From Paucidesulfovibrio gracilis DSM 16080 (GTDB taxonomy: Bacteria; Desulfobacterota; Desulfovibrionia; Desulfovibrionales; Desulfovibrionaceae): a DNA stretch of 64,000 nucleotides. Location of the stretch: NCBI RefSeq assembly GCF_900167125.1, contig NZ_FUYC01000011.1, positions 1 through 64,000 on the forward strand. Reading direction: 5' to 3'. The position numbers were made by a program, and so were the translations under genes. Below, in pieces: positions 1-9,056 of the stretch (position 1 is the first letter of the stretch; the number at the start of each line of letters is the position of its first letter). The notes below the pieces were generated by a model, which saw only the letters and a list, made by a program, of their open reading frames with translations, searched no databases and had not been told where the DNA came from.

Positions 1-17
1 AGCAGAGATAGGGTGCG

Positions 18-2597
18 TCAGCTCAGGACGGGCAGGAGGCCTTGCCTGAGCGCGGTTTCCTGCTCCGGGCCGTTGATGCGCATGCCGTGCGTACCGCGAA
101 CATAAAAAATATCCGCGATACGGCCGGATTTGGTCGTGATTTTTGCCAGATGCACTTCGATGTCGAGCCGTTCCAGGACGCAGGCGATGTCGTGCAGCAG
201 TCCCAGACGGTCAGGCGCGGCCACCTCGATGATGGTGTAAAAATCACTGGCTTCGTCATCGAGCTTAATATCGGGCGGCAATGGCGGGGCGGAGCGGGGT
301 TGGTGCAGGGGCGAACGCCGCATTTGTTCCAACTCCCGGGCCGGGGAAATCTCGCCGGACAGGGCGCCGCGCATTGTCTGCACCAGACGTTCCCAGGTGG
401 AATCCGGAAAGAGTCTGTCCTTGGGCGGGCTGACGCGGAACACGTCCACCACCATGCCACGGCCCCAGGTGAACACGTCCGCTGAGAGGATGTCCAAACG
501 GTGCATGGTCAGGCATCCCGTAAGCCGTGCGAACCGACCGGGCCGATTTTTCGAGGCCACGGTCACTTCAAAGGCATCGGGTACGTCGGCCCGGCGCGCT
601 TCCAAAAACACATGGCGGTCCGGTGCCTCGGCAAACCGGTGCATAAGCTCCAGATGCCGGGCCAATGCCTCGGGCGCCAAGGCTTGGAACGCACGTGGAG
701 AAACCGCCTCCAAATGCCGGGCAACGAACGATTCGGGCAGAAAACGCTCGGCAATGGAGCGCACGGCCTCTTTCGCCTCCAGCAGCTGCGCCGTGGATGC
801 CGGCGCGGACAGCGGACCATGGCTGAGCAGGTTCCGCGCCTTGAGAAACAGTTCGGAAAACAGGGTTTCCGTCCAGGAACTCCAGGCCCGCGGCCCGGTG
901 GCCATACTATCCGCCATGGACAACAGATGCAGCATAACGAGCCGTTCCATGGTCCCGGCGATACCGGCCACCTGGCCCACCACGGCCTCGTCGGACAAAT
1001 CCTTACGCATGGCGGTTTTGGGCAGCAACAGATGGTGCCGCACCAAAAAGGCGACCTGCTCCACATCTGACGCGGGCAGCCCATAGCGTTCCAACACGGT
1101 CCGGGCGATCTCCGCACCCTTGACGCTGTGTCCCTGATGCCCCTTGCCCAAATCATGGAACAATCCGGCCAACAGCAGCAAATCGGGCCGGGCGAGTTCC
1201 CGCGCCAGGGATGCGGGGTAGTCCTCACCTCCGGCCAGGAGCGTGCCCAGATTTTCCATGGTGGCCAGAGTGTGCGGTCCCACAGGATGCACGTGGTAGT
1301 CGTCGAACTGCACCAGATCCTGGACCTCGCCGAACTCGGGAATCAATGCGGCCAGAAAGCCGGTTTCCAGCATCATGGCCGAGGCCTCGCCCCCATGGGG
1401 CAAACGGAACAGGTCGAGCAGGGATTGCAGGGTCTCGGGCCGATCCGCCAGGGCCGCGGCCCAGTCCGGCGCATGGCCGCGCACCATGCGCAGCGTCTCC
1501 AGGGCCAGGGGCTGGCCGGTTCGTGCGGCGTGAACAAACAGGGCCATTCCCGCCCGGGGATCCGGCACATGCCCTTCGGCCTGTTCCAGGCGCAACCCCT
1601 GGGGCGCCTCCACCAGTTCGGTGGCCGAGGACAGCGAAACATGCCGCACACGCCGAAAACGCGGGGGAAAGCATTCCCGGAAAAACGCCTGGCGCAGGGT
1701 TTTGATTCGACCCATGCAGCGGTGCAGATCCGAGAGAAACCGTTCCACCCCCAGGGCGCGTTCAAACGGTTCCTGTTCCGGATGGGAAAATCCGCGCAGG
1801 TCCGATACTTGAGGTTGCAGATCAAAGAACAATGTATCGGTGCGTCGCCCCGTGGCCAGATGCAGAGCGGTGCGCGCCTGGAGCACAAAGGCCGCGTCAT
1901 TGATCAGGCCTTGCCGTTCCTCGCGGGAAAGCGGGTTGACCCACTTGCCCTGCACCTCGAGCAGCACGGAGCACCAGCCGATCTGGTGCGCGTCCCGCAG
2001 AGCGCCCAGGCCGTTCTTCAAATTTGGTTCCAGCAGAGCGCTGGAATCGCCATAGCGTGCCTCCCGGTCCACGTTCCGCTCCGCGACCCAGGCGGCAAAC
2101 GCCCGGCTTCTGCTGCGCGCAACCCGGGGGAACGAGCCGCGAAAACGCCGCGTCACGGCCGGATCACCGGCCACATGGCGCACATCCAGCAGTGAGGACA
2201 GCACCTGAAAATCCTCGCGCGCCAGGGAAAGGCAATCCTTGATGTTCCGCACCCCGTGGCCCAGGTCCAGGCCCAGATCCCACAGCGGATGAAACAACCC
2301 GGCGGAAAGCTCGGTGGCCGCGTCCGGAATCTGCCGCCGGAAGAGCAACAGCACGTCCACGTCCGAGGCCGGACACAATTCACTGCGCCCATACCCGCCC
2401 ACAGCCACCAAAGAAAACGGCACCTCGCGCAACCCGGCGTTGCGTTGCAGAATCTCGCTCAGCCGGTCGCGAAAATACCGATCCATGAGCGCGGTGGTCT
2501 GCGCCGGAACCGTTTCCACGCCGTGCTGCCGGGCCGTGGTCGCCAGTTCTTCCCGGCGGCGGCCCAGCTCATGCGCGGACAAAGGGTTGTTGTTCAC
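18..2597 (-). CDS. glnD: [Protein-PII] uridylyltransferase / uridylyl-removing enzyme
   Basis: GlnD senses glutamine and adds or removes UMP on PII, setting the nitrogen state of the cell. The roughly 859-residue protein has the family's full domain order. The nucleotidyltransferase motif GGYGRSE lies near residue 67, followed by the SDVDVLLL metal-binding segment. An HD hydrolase motif (LFHDLGKGHQGHS) lies near residue 480, and two ACT domains lie near residues 670 and 785. The open frame extends up to 2711, but I prefer the GTG at 2597: it follows a GGGGA ribosome site, and the upstream residues are not GlnD-like. It is the last gene of an amtB-glnB-glnD group and acts on the neighbouring PII. 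Length matches the family (about 850-890). Confidence 0.93.
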   Translation of the reverse strand: MNNNPLSAHELGRRREELATTARQHGVETVPAQTTALMDRYFRDRLSEILQRNAGLREVPFSLVAVGGYGRSELCPASDVDVLLLFRRQIPDAATELSAGLFHPLWDLGLDLGHGVRNIKDCLSLAREDFQVLSSLLDVRHVAGDPAVTRRFRGSFPRVARSRSRAFAAWVAERNVDREARYGDSSALLEPNLKNGLGALRDAHQIGWCSVLLEVQGKWVNPLSREERQGLINDAAFVLQARTALHLATGRRTDTLFFDLQPQVSDLRGFSHPEQEPFERALGVERFLSDLHRCMGRIKTLRQAFFRECFPPRFRRVRHVSLSSATELVEAPQGLRLEQAEGHVPDPRAGMALFVHAARTGQPLALETLRMVRGHAPDWAAALADRPETLQSLLDLFRLPHGGEASAMMLETGFLAALIPEFGEVQDLVQFDDYHVHPVGPHTLATMENLGTLLAGGEDYPASLARELARPDLLLLAGLFHDLGKGHQGHSVKGAEIARTVLERYGLPASDVEQVAFLVRHHLLLPKTAMRKDLSDEAVVGQVAGIAGTMERLVMLHLLSMADSMATGPRAWSSWTETLFSELFLKARNLLSHGPLSAPASTAQLLEAKEAVRSIAERFLPESFVARHLEAVSPRAFQALAPEALARHLELMHRFAEAPDRHVFLEARRADVPDAFEVTVASKNRPGRFARLTGCLTMHRLDILSADVFTWGRGMVVDVFRVSPPKDRLFPDSTWERLVQTMRGALSGEISPARELEQMRRSPLHQPRSAPPLPPDIKLDDEASDFYTIIEVAAPDRLGLLHDIACVLERLDIEVHLAKITTKSGRIADIFYVRGTHGMRINGPEQETALRQGLLPVLS

Positions 2598-2801
2598 CTG
2601 ATCATTCCCCGGCCGGGACCGATGTTGCGGCAACTTTTCGATAAGGCATTGATCGCTGACAAGTCTCTTCCACCCCAGGGCACCAGCGGCATGGTGCCGA
2701 AAGCAACGCACGCCGAAAAAACGGCAACAGCGGTCCCGGGAGTATCGCGCCCGCAGACACGAAGCGCAGAGCCGGGAGCCGCAGCTGCCGTTTTCATCGT
2801 G

Positions 2802-3215
<414 letters not shown>

Positions 3216-3245
3216 TCACGTGCGGCGGCGTGGCCGCGGATCGGA

Positions 3246-4466
3246 TCAGAGCTGATACCCGGTTTCCGAATGCAGGGTCACGTCCAATCCCTTGACCTCC
3301 TGCTCGTCGTCGGCGCGCATGCCCACAAGAACGTCAACGATCTTGAAGAGCACCGCACTGGCCGCCAGGCAAAAGCCCCAGGTGATCACCACGGACAAAA
3401 ACTGTATCCAAAGTTGCTCCGGATTGCCATAGAAGAGGCCCAACTGCGGTACGCCGTCAAACTCCACGATACCGGAGGCAAACAGGCCCGTGGCCAGAGC
3501 GCCCCAGGTGCCGCCCAGGCCGTGGATGCCCACAACGTCAAGCGCGTCATCATAGCCGAAACGGTTTTTCAACATAATGCCCCCGTAGCAGAGCACGCCG
3601 CCCACGCCGCCGATGATCAGCGCGGCCCAGGGTTCCACAAACCCCGCGGCCGGAGTGATGGCCACAAGCCCGGCCACCGCGCCCGAGGCCGCGCCCAGGG
3701 TGGTGGGCCGTCCGCTGTGCAGCCATTCCGCGGCGATCCAGGTCACCACGGCCGCGGCCGTGGCCATGTGCGTGGTCACGAATGCGTTCACCGCGATACC
3801 GTCCGCGGCCAGGGCGGATCCGGCGTTGAACCCGAACCAGCCGAACCAGAGCACGCCTGCGCCCAGCACGGTCATGGGCAGATTGTGGGGGATATAGGCT
3901 TCACGCCCGTAGCCGCGCCGCTTGCCGAGCATCAAGGCGCAGACCAGGGCCGCTGCCCCGGAACTCATGTGCACCACGGCGCCGCCCGCAAAGTCCAAGG
4001 CTCCCATCTGCCCCAGCAGACCACCGCCCCAGACCATGTGACACATGGGCGCATACACGCACAGCAACCACAGGGAGGAAAAAAGCACGTAGCCGCCAAA
4101 CGTAATCCGCTCGGCATATGCACCGGAAATGAGCGCAGGGGTGATGATGGCGAACATGCACTGGAAGATCATGAAGGCCAGATGCGAGAGGTTGCCGCCC
4201 GCCTCCATGGGTCCGATGCCCACGTTGTTCAGAAAGAGGTAGTCCAGCCCGCCGATGAAGCCGCCCACGTCCGAGCCAAAGGACAGGGAATAGCCCACCA
4301 CGGCCCAGAGCACCGAGGCCAAGCCCATCATGAAAAAGCTGTGCATGACCGTGGAAAGGACGTTTTTGGACCGGACCAGCCCCCCGTAAAACAGGGCCAG
4401 TCCAGGCGTCATGAAGAACACCAGGGCCGCGCAAATCAGGATAAAGGCGTTGTCCACGGGACTCAT
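3246..4466 (-). CDS. amtB: Ammonium transporter (Amt family)
   Basis: A 406-residue inner-membrane ammonium channel with about eleven hydrophobic segments. The twin pore histidines are at H166 (VVHMSSG) and H315 (GIHGLGG). Phenylalanine gate residues are seen near F101 and F211. There is no obvious cleaved signal peptide; the protein begins directly with a first membrane helix, as in many non-enteric homologues. It is the first gene of amtB-glnB-glnD and has a sigma-54 promoter about 270 bases upstream, so expression should rise under nitrogen limitation. The neighbouring PII protein is the expected channel regulator. Confidence 0.95.
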   Translation of the reverse strand: MSPVDNAFILICAALVFFMTPGLALFYGGLVRSKNVLSTVMHSFFMMGLASVLWAVVGYSLSFGSDVGGFIGGLDYLFLNNVGIGPMEAGGNLSHLAFMIFQCMFAIITPALISGAYAERITFGGYVLFSSLWLLCVYAPMCHMVWGGGLLGQMGALDFAGGAVVHMSSGAAALVCALMLGKRRGYGREAYIPHNLPMTVLGAGVLWFGWFGFNAGSALAADGIAVNAFVTTHMATAAAVVTWIAAEWLHSGRPTTLGAASGAVAGLVAITPAAGFVEPWAALIIGGVGGVLCYGGIMLKNRFGYDDALDVVGIHGLGGTWGALATGLFASGIVEFDGVPQLGLFYGNPEQLWIQFLSVVITWGFCLAASAVLFKIVDVLVGMRADDEQEVKGLDVTLHSETGYQL

Positions 4467-4736
4467 CTCAGGCTCCCTCCTTGAAGAATGTCAAATTTGT
4501 ATTTTTGTTTTCAAGTTTTCGTGTTTTGAACAAGCAAATAATACTTTTTTGTTACTTTTAGCGTATCCATCTCTCCATTTTTTTACAAAATTGAAAACAT
4601 CCATCAAACCAATTTCGGCGACACACTTCTCTGAAAAAATATTAAAAGCAAGGAACACCAACCTGTTGCGTCAATCATCCCCAATGCGAGGCTCTCTCTG
4701 GAGTCGGGCGGACGCGTGCTCCCTGCCAACGGAAAG

Positions 4737-4751
4737 GCAAAGCCCGTGCCA
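4737..4751 (-). promoter_or_regulatory. Sigma-54 promoter (-24/-12) for amtB-glnB-glnD
   Basis: Read on the minus strand the site is TGGCACGGGCTTTGC: TGGCAC at -24, a five-base spacer, and TTGC at -12. It matches the RpoN consensus TGGCACG-N4-TTGC exactly, with the GG and GC dinucleotides correctly spaced. It faces amtB, whose start is about 270 bases downstream. Nitrogen-limited, RpoN/NtrC-type control of amtB-PII operons is well established in other bacteria. Confidence 0.8.
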
Positions 4752-4832
4752 GAAACCCGGCAGGCCAGAAAACCAACCGCACAAAGCACCTCTTGTTCCC
4801 GGCAGCCAAGCCGGGGGCAGTCGCAACTATGC

Positions 4833-4862
4833 AAAAAAAAGGGACGGCAAAAATGCCGTCCC
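4833..4862 (-). terminator. Rho-independent terminator of zupT
   Basis: A perfect 9-base-pair stem (GGGACGGCA/TGCCGTCCC) with a four-base loop, followed on the minus strand by eight T residues. It lies 100 bases beyond the zupT stop codon. Confidence 0.9.
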
Positions 4863-4961
4863 AAAAAAAGCCGAAAAAAAGCGCCGCAGAAAATGATCAG
4901 GCCCAACCACGCCGCCCCACATGGACGGAATTGGAAAGGACCGGCACCAAGCGCAGCAGAT

Positions 4962-5786
4962 TTACAAAAACAACAACAGACTCAACGCCATGACCGCCAT
5001 GCCTGCAATGAGTCCATAAATGGTCAAATGGTGCTCACCGTATTCCTCGGCCGCGGGGAGCAGTTCATCAAGGGAAATAAAGACCATGATCCCAGCCACT
5101 CCGGCAAAGAGCACGCCGAAGAGCGTGTCCGAAAAAAACGGCATCAACAGCAGCCAGCCAATGGCCGCGCCCAGGGGTTCGGCCAGGCCGGAAAGAAAGG
5201 AATACGTGAAGGCCTTGGCCTTGCTCCCTGTGGCGTAATACACGGGTACGGAAACCGCGATTCCCTCGGGAACATTGTGAATGGCCACGGCCACGGCAAT
5301 GGCCAGCCCCAGGGACGGATCCGCCAGCGTGGCCGTAAAGGTTGCCAGCCCTTCAGGAAAATTATGAATGGCAATCGCCAGGGCCGTAAACGTCCCCATG
5401 CGCAGCAGACGGCTTGGATCCTGTTTGGCCTTGTTCCGCTCCTCGGGGGTCATGTCCTCGATGCGCTGCATTTCGTGCGGGTTTCCCTCGGAGGAAGGCA
5501 CAAGCCGGTCGATGATGGCGGCCACGGCAATGCCGCCAAAAAAACTGGCCACCGTGAACCAGGTGCCTGTCTGCTCGCCCATGGACGCGACCAGGGCATC
5601 CTTGGCCTTGAAAAATATCTCCACAAAGGAAACATACAGCATGACCCCGGCGGAAAACCCCAGGGACAGGGAAAGAAAGGACGTGTTGGTGCGCTTGGCA
5701 AAAAAAGCCAGAGCCGAGCCGATGCCGGTGCATAAGCCCGCAAACAGGGTCAGGCCGAAAGCGGTCAAAAGAACGGAGAACTCCAT
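4962..5786 (-). CDS. zupT: ZIP-family divalent metal transporter (ZupT-like)
   Basis: A 274-residue, eight-helix ZIP permease for zinc or related divalent metals in the inner membrane. The two metal-site motifs are clear: HNFPEG at residues 141-146 and HNVPEG at 170-175. A charged cytoplasmic loop lies at about residues 95-130. SGLAEPLGA follows in the next helix, as in ZupT. It is a single-gene unit with its own terminator. The transported metal cannot be told from sequence. Upstream (5787-5917) I see only spacer and no clear metal-responsive operator. Confidence 0.9.
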   Translation of the reverse strand: MEFSVLLTAFGLTLFAGLCTGIGSALAFFAKRTNTSFLSLSLGFSAGVMLYVSFVEIFFKAKDALVASMGEQTGTWFTVASFFGGIAVAAIIDRLVPSSEGNPHEMQRIEDMTPEERNKAKQDPSRLLRMGTFTALAIAIHNFPEGLATFTATLADPSLGLAIAVAVAIHNVPEGIAVSVPVYYATGSKAKAFTYSFLSGLAEPLGAAIGWLLLMPFFSDTLFGVLFAGVAGIMVFISLDELLPAAEEYGEHHLTIYGLIAGMAVMALSLLLFL

Positions 5787-5917
5787 AGGCGGCCTCGCTT
5801 CTCGGGTAGGGATTCATGAAAAAGGCGGCCTTCCGGGCAGCAAAAAGGTTCCCGGCGGAAGACCCACCAGGAACCATCATATACGTTTTGCAACGGGTTG
5901 TCTGCCCAGAGGCGGAA

Positions 5918-6193
5918 TCAGCCACGCATCTCAAATCCGTCGTAACTCTTGTCGTGCTCGATGATCTCGTGCTCGATATCCTGCACTTCCGGCAGGGGAG
6001 CCTCGTCACGCATCTTCCGCTTGAAGCGCATGGCCTGGGCCATCTCCCCCTGCAGAAGGATCTCGGCCTTGTCGTCCGAGAGGTAACGGACCCAGCCGGT
6101 CAACCCCATGTTGGTGGCCGTATCCATCACCCAGGACTGGAAATTTCCGCCCTTGACCTTTCCGGTGACAACGCAATGGAAGCTCTTGGTCAT
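5918..6193 (-). CDS. Acylphosphatase-fold protein lacking both catalytic residues
   Basis: A 91-residue protein with the acylphosphatase fold pattern: GKVKGGNFQSW, then MGLTGWVRYLSD, then ILLQGE. In active acylphosphatases the first loop ends in Arg (GxxFR) and GWV is followed by Arg/Lys-Asn. Here the Arg is Gln19 and the Asn is Tyr37, so the two residues needed for phosphate binding and water activation are both replaced. The fold is therefore recognisable but acylphosphatase activity is unlikely. A small-ligand or protein-binding role is possible, as for acylphosphatase-like domains in larger proteins. It stands alone between zupT and the mucR-like gene. Confidence 0.75.
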   Translation of the reverse strand: MTKSFHCVVTGKVKGGNFQSWVMDTATNMGLTGWVRYLSDDKAEILLQGEMAQAMRFKRKMRDEAPLPEVQDIEHEIIEHDKSYDGFEMRG

Positions 6194-6332
6194 GTTCTGA
6201 CTCCTTCATATTGGGCACGGGGCACGCGGCCCAGGTGCGCGGTTGGCAAAGGAGAACCCAATGTAGCAAAAAAAAATATGGAATGCACCACATTGAGAAC
6301 AACAGTCCGCAGAGCGTTGCCAGCGGACAAAA

Positions 6333-6360
6333 CAAAAAGGGGCGAGACGGCGAACCGCCC
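6333..6360 (-). terminator. Probable terminator of the mucR-like gene
   Basis: On the minus strand a GGGGCG/CGCCCC stem with an 11-base loop is followed by TTTTTG. It lies 58 bases past the stop codon of the regulator. The loop contains a smaller GGCG/CGCC hairpin, so the fold may vary. Confidence 0.6.
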
Positions 6361-6417
6361 CGCCCCGCCGTTCCGGTTCGGGGGGGGACCACTCCGACCC
6401 CCGGATCAGAGCGGACC

Positions 6418-6813
6418 TTACTTTTTGGTGCGGCGCTCCCAGAGCTTCATTTCCTTCATCTTCTTGCGACGCTCGCGCTGCAGGCTCTTGCAGACCAGGG
6501 GCGTATTCTTGGGGTAGCCCCACTTCTCGCGGTACTCGTCCGGGGTCAGACCGTATTTGGCCAGGTGCCGCTTGGTGAGCACCTTGAACGGCTTGCCGGA
6601 CTCAAGACAGATGATGCTCTTTTCGCGGATGGCCTTTTTGGGATCCACAGGAGCTTCCTGTTGCTCGGTGCCTGGAATGTCGCCCCCCTCCATAATGGCC
6701 TTGATGCCGGTGGAAAGGTTCTGGACCATGGACGTGATTTCCTCTTCCGTCATGGTGCGGACACTCGCCTGTGCTCGGACGATTTCCAATGCTTCTTTCA
6801 GGTGATCTTCCAT
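6418..6813 (-). CDS. Ros/MucR-family transcriptional regulator with altered zinc finger
   Basis: A 131-residue DNA-binding protein. The C-terminal half matches the Ros/MucR signature (ICLESGKPFKVL, KRHLAKYGLTPDEYREKWGYP), followed by a basic tail rich in Lys and Arg. The classical finger is Cys-x2-Cys ... His ... His. Here the first Cys (C69) and one His (H83) remain, but the second Cys is Ser72 and the last His position is Tyr87. Zinc-free Ros homologues are known from Mesorhizobium (Ml proteins), so DNA binding may persist without metal. The N-terminal region (about residues 1-50) resembles the MucR oligomerisation segment. Target genes are not evident from context. Confidence 0.8.
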   Translation of the reverse strand: MEDHLKEALEIVRAQASVRTMTEEEITSMVQNLSTGIKAIMEGGDIPGTEQQEAPVDPKKAIREKSIICLESGKPFKVLTKRHLAKYGLTPDEYREKWGYPKNTPLVCKSLQRERRKKMKEMKLWERRTKK

Positions 6814-7506
6814 TTTGCCTCCTGAATACTATGTTATGATACAGTGTTGCCCGGCTAGTAACGCAGCCGAACACGGACGGTCAAACGAAATCTGCACGTA
6901 TCGTTTTAGCAATAACGCATCACAACGTATTGCACAAGGAAAAGAGCCAAAAACGTGTGCTTAAAAATAACTCACAAGAAAGAAATCGAAAAATGAACCG
7001 GGTTTTGTAGCAGCAGGAAACAATGCGACTCAGCATTTCCCCATTGTGTTTCCTTAAAAGAAAAGACAACCGGGACAGCATTTCAAAACAGTATGAGACT
7101 ACTACAGATCGCTTACTGAGATGTCACAGTGTCTTTTGTTCTTTTTTGAACGAACTGTCGAAGCGACAAAAAAAAACATGGATTACGCCCCAATACCAGA
7201 CCAAAAAAGCATGAAATACTGCGGAAGTACGACGCGGCAGACGTCTGCGCGCCGCGACCAAAGCGAAAACAGCACACGCCCAACGCGATTGATCCGCGTT
7301 GGTTATCCGGTCGTTGCGATGATCAACACCACGGGCTGCTCAACAATGTGCGTGTGCAGGGACGAACAACAGCAAGGCCGACGCGAAATTCCTGCACGCG
7401 GGGATTTGATGGTGACAATCCGATATTCTGGAAGCAACGCAGCATCGTGCGTTTTAGAACAGCCTGCCATGGGCGGCCGTGGAAAAGCCTGGCCAACGGT
7501 TGCGGG
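6814..7506. other. AT-rich gene-free region
   Basis: A 693-base stretch with no convincing gene. It is visibly richer in A and T (especially 6880-7240) than the GC-rich surroundings. It contains the upstream region of the mucR-like gene and two notable folds: an imperfect inverted repeat at 7016-7053 (GGAAACAATG facing CATTGTGTTTCC) and a perfect 8-base-pair stem at 7280-7302 (CCAACGCG/CGCGTTGG). Neither has a following T-run. It could hold a small RNA, a regulator binding platform or a remnant of transferred DNA; the sequence does not decide. Confidence 0.5.
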
Positions 7507-8502
7507 TCATCCCCCGATGGAGAGCATGCCCTTGGAGCAGACCAGATCGTTTTCGGCACGCCGAGCGCGGAGCAGTTCCTCGCCCAGAGGTTTATCCAGG
7601 GTGGCGCGGCGCACCACCTCGGCGGCGTAGCGCAACCCCAGGCGGGGATGCCGGAGAATGGGTCGCAAGCGGTACTCCTTATCCGAAAACAAACAGGTGC
7701 GCAGCCGTCCGTCCGAGGTGAGGCGCAGCCGATTGCACGCCGCACAGATATGCCCGGAAAGCGGAGAGATCAGCCCGAGCCGCCCCTTGCCCCCGGCGAT
7801 GCGGAACAACCGGGCCGGTCCACGGGTGGGACTGGACCCCGGCTCCTCCTGTAGCGTGACCAGGGAACCGGCACGCTCCAATATTTCTTCGGAACTCCAG
7901 ACCGCATCCTCGCCCCAGCGCCCGCAGCCGCCCATGGGCATGAACTCGATGTACCGCACGTCAATGGGGTAGGTGCGCGCCAGTTCCAAAAAATCGGGCA
8001 ACTCCTCATCGTTCACCCCGCGCATGCCCACGGCGTTGATCTTCACGCCAAAACCCAGGTCCATGGCCTGCTGGATGGCGGCCCACACCTCCGGGAACGA
8101 ATCGCGGCCCGTAATGTCCGCAAAGCGCTGCCGATCCAGGGTATCCAGGGAAATGTTCAAGCGCCGCAACCCGGCCTGATACAGGGACTCCAAATGCGGT
8201 CCCACCAGGGTGCCGTTGGTGGTGATGCGCAGATCCACCCCGGGATGCCGCTCCAGGATGCCCTTGACGAAATCCGGAAATCCCAGACGCACGAACGGCT
8301 CCCCGCCCGTGAGCCGGACCTTGGACACGCCCAGGGCCAGGGCCGAATCAATGACCCCCTGCAACTCTTCATAGCGCAGGATGTCGTCGTGCGGGATGAA
8401 CCGCTTCACCCCGCTGGTACAGTAGCGGCACCGCAGATTACAGCGGTCCGTGACCGATATCCGAAGATAGCTGATGCGTCGTCCCCGCCGGTCCGCGAGC
8501 AT
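7507..8502 (-). CDS. moaA: GTP 3',8-cyclase (molybdenum cofactor biosynthesis)
   Basis: MoaA is a radical SAM enzyme that starts molybdenum/tungsten cofactor synthesis from GTP. The 331-residue protein has the N-terminal SAM cluster motif C21-x3-C25-x2-C28 and a second C-terminal cluster region (CAACNRLRLTSDGRLRTCLF). It ends in the conserved Gly-Gly tail needed for activity. The reading frame is open far upstream, overlapping purE, but family alignment starts at MLADRRGRRISYLR, so I place the start at 8502, five bases after the purE stop. It is the last gene of a purD-purE-moaA group. Both purine and molybdopterin synthesis draw on GTP, but the linkage may be incidental. Confidence 0.95.
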   Translation of the reverse strand: MLADRRGRRISYLRISVTDRCNLRCRYCTSGVKRFIPHDDILRYEELQGVIDSALALGVSKVRLTGGEPFVRLGFPDFVKGILERHPGVDLRITTNGTLVGPHLESLYQAGLRRLNISLDTLDRQRFADITGRDSFPEVWAAIQQAMDLGFGVKINAVGMRGVNDEELPDFLELARTYPIDVRYIEFMPMGGCGRWGEDAVWSSEEILERAGSLVTLQEEPGSSPTRGPARLFRIAGGKGRLGLISPLSGHICAACNRLRLTSDGRLRTCLFSDKEYRLRPILRHPRLGLRYAAEVVRRATLDKPLGEELLRARRAENDLVCSKGMLSIGG

Positions 8503-8507
8503 GCCGT

Positions 8508-8996
8508 CTACCCCTCCAGGTCTGCGGCGGCGCGTTCCACGCCGTCCACAAAGCCCCGGCGCTTTTCCTGAATGCGCCCCGCCAATTCGGAATCGTGCAG
8601 CGCCAGAATCTGCGCGGCCAGCCAGGCGGCATTGCGCGCACCCACTTTGTCCAGAGCCAGCGTTCCCACGGGAAAACCCGGCGGCATCTGCACGGTGGCC
8701 AGGAGCGCATCCATACCGCCCAGGGGCGATGCGTTCAGCGGCACGCCCAGCACCGGCCGGGTGGTTTTCGCGGCCACGGCTCCGGCCAGATGCGCGGCCA
8801 GTCCGGCCCCGCAAATAAAGACCTGGCAGCCGTCCGCTTCCAGTTCGCTCACAAGGCGGGCCGTGCGTTCCGGCGTGCGGTGGGCGGAAGTGATGGTAAA
8901 CCGGTAGTCCACGCCAAGGCTTTCGAGCACCTCGGCACAGGGGCGCATTTTTTCCTCATCCGATGCACTGCCCATGAAGATGGCGACCTGCGGCAT
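8508..8996 (-). CDS. purE: N5-carboxyaminoimidazole ribonucleotide mutase
   Basis: A 162-residue class I PurE, which converts N5-CAIR to CAIR in purine synthesis. The phosphate-binding motif GSASDEEKM (from residue 9), the SAHRTPER active-site stretch and the GAGLAAHLAG loop are all intact. The length fits class I. No purK is seen nearby, so the carboxylating partner must be elsewhere or the enzyme may be of the CO2-using class II type; sequence inspection does not settle this. It lies 60 bases downstream of purD and 5 bases before moaA. Confidence 0.95.
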   Translation of the reverse strand: MPQVAIFMGSASDEEKMRPCAEVLESLGVDYRFTITSAHRTPERTARLVSELEADGCQVFICGAGLAAHLAGAVAAKTTRPVLGVPLNASPLGGMDALLATVQMPPGFPVGTLALDKVGARNAAWLAAQILALHDSELAGRIQEKRRGFVDGVERAAADLEG

Positions 8997-9056
8997 GATT
9001 CCTCCTCCCGATACGGGATGCTTGGTACGTGTGGCGTCAACGGCGCGGCCTTGGGA

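Larger units (their letters stand above)
4467..4961. other. Intergenic region between zupT and amtB
   Basis: A 495-base gene-free stretch. From the amtB side it holds an AT-rich leader of about 260 bases, a consensus sigma-54 promoter (4737-4751), an 18-base inverted repeat at 4798-4815 (CCCGGC, 6-base spacer, GCCGGG) about 50 bases upstream of the -24 element, and the zupT terminator (4833-4862). The inverted repeat sits where an enhancer-binding protein could act, but it does not match the known NtrC site. Confidence 0.6.

Noticed and set aside
1128-2195. 355-residue open frame on the plus strand
   Set aside because: Antisense shadow inside glnD, whose nucleotidyltransferase domain is intact.
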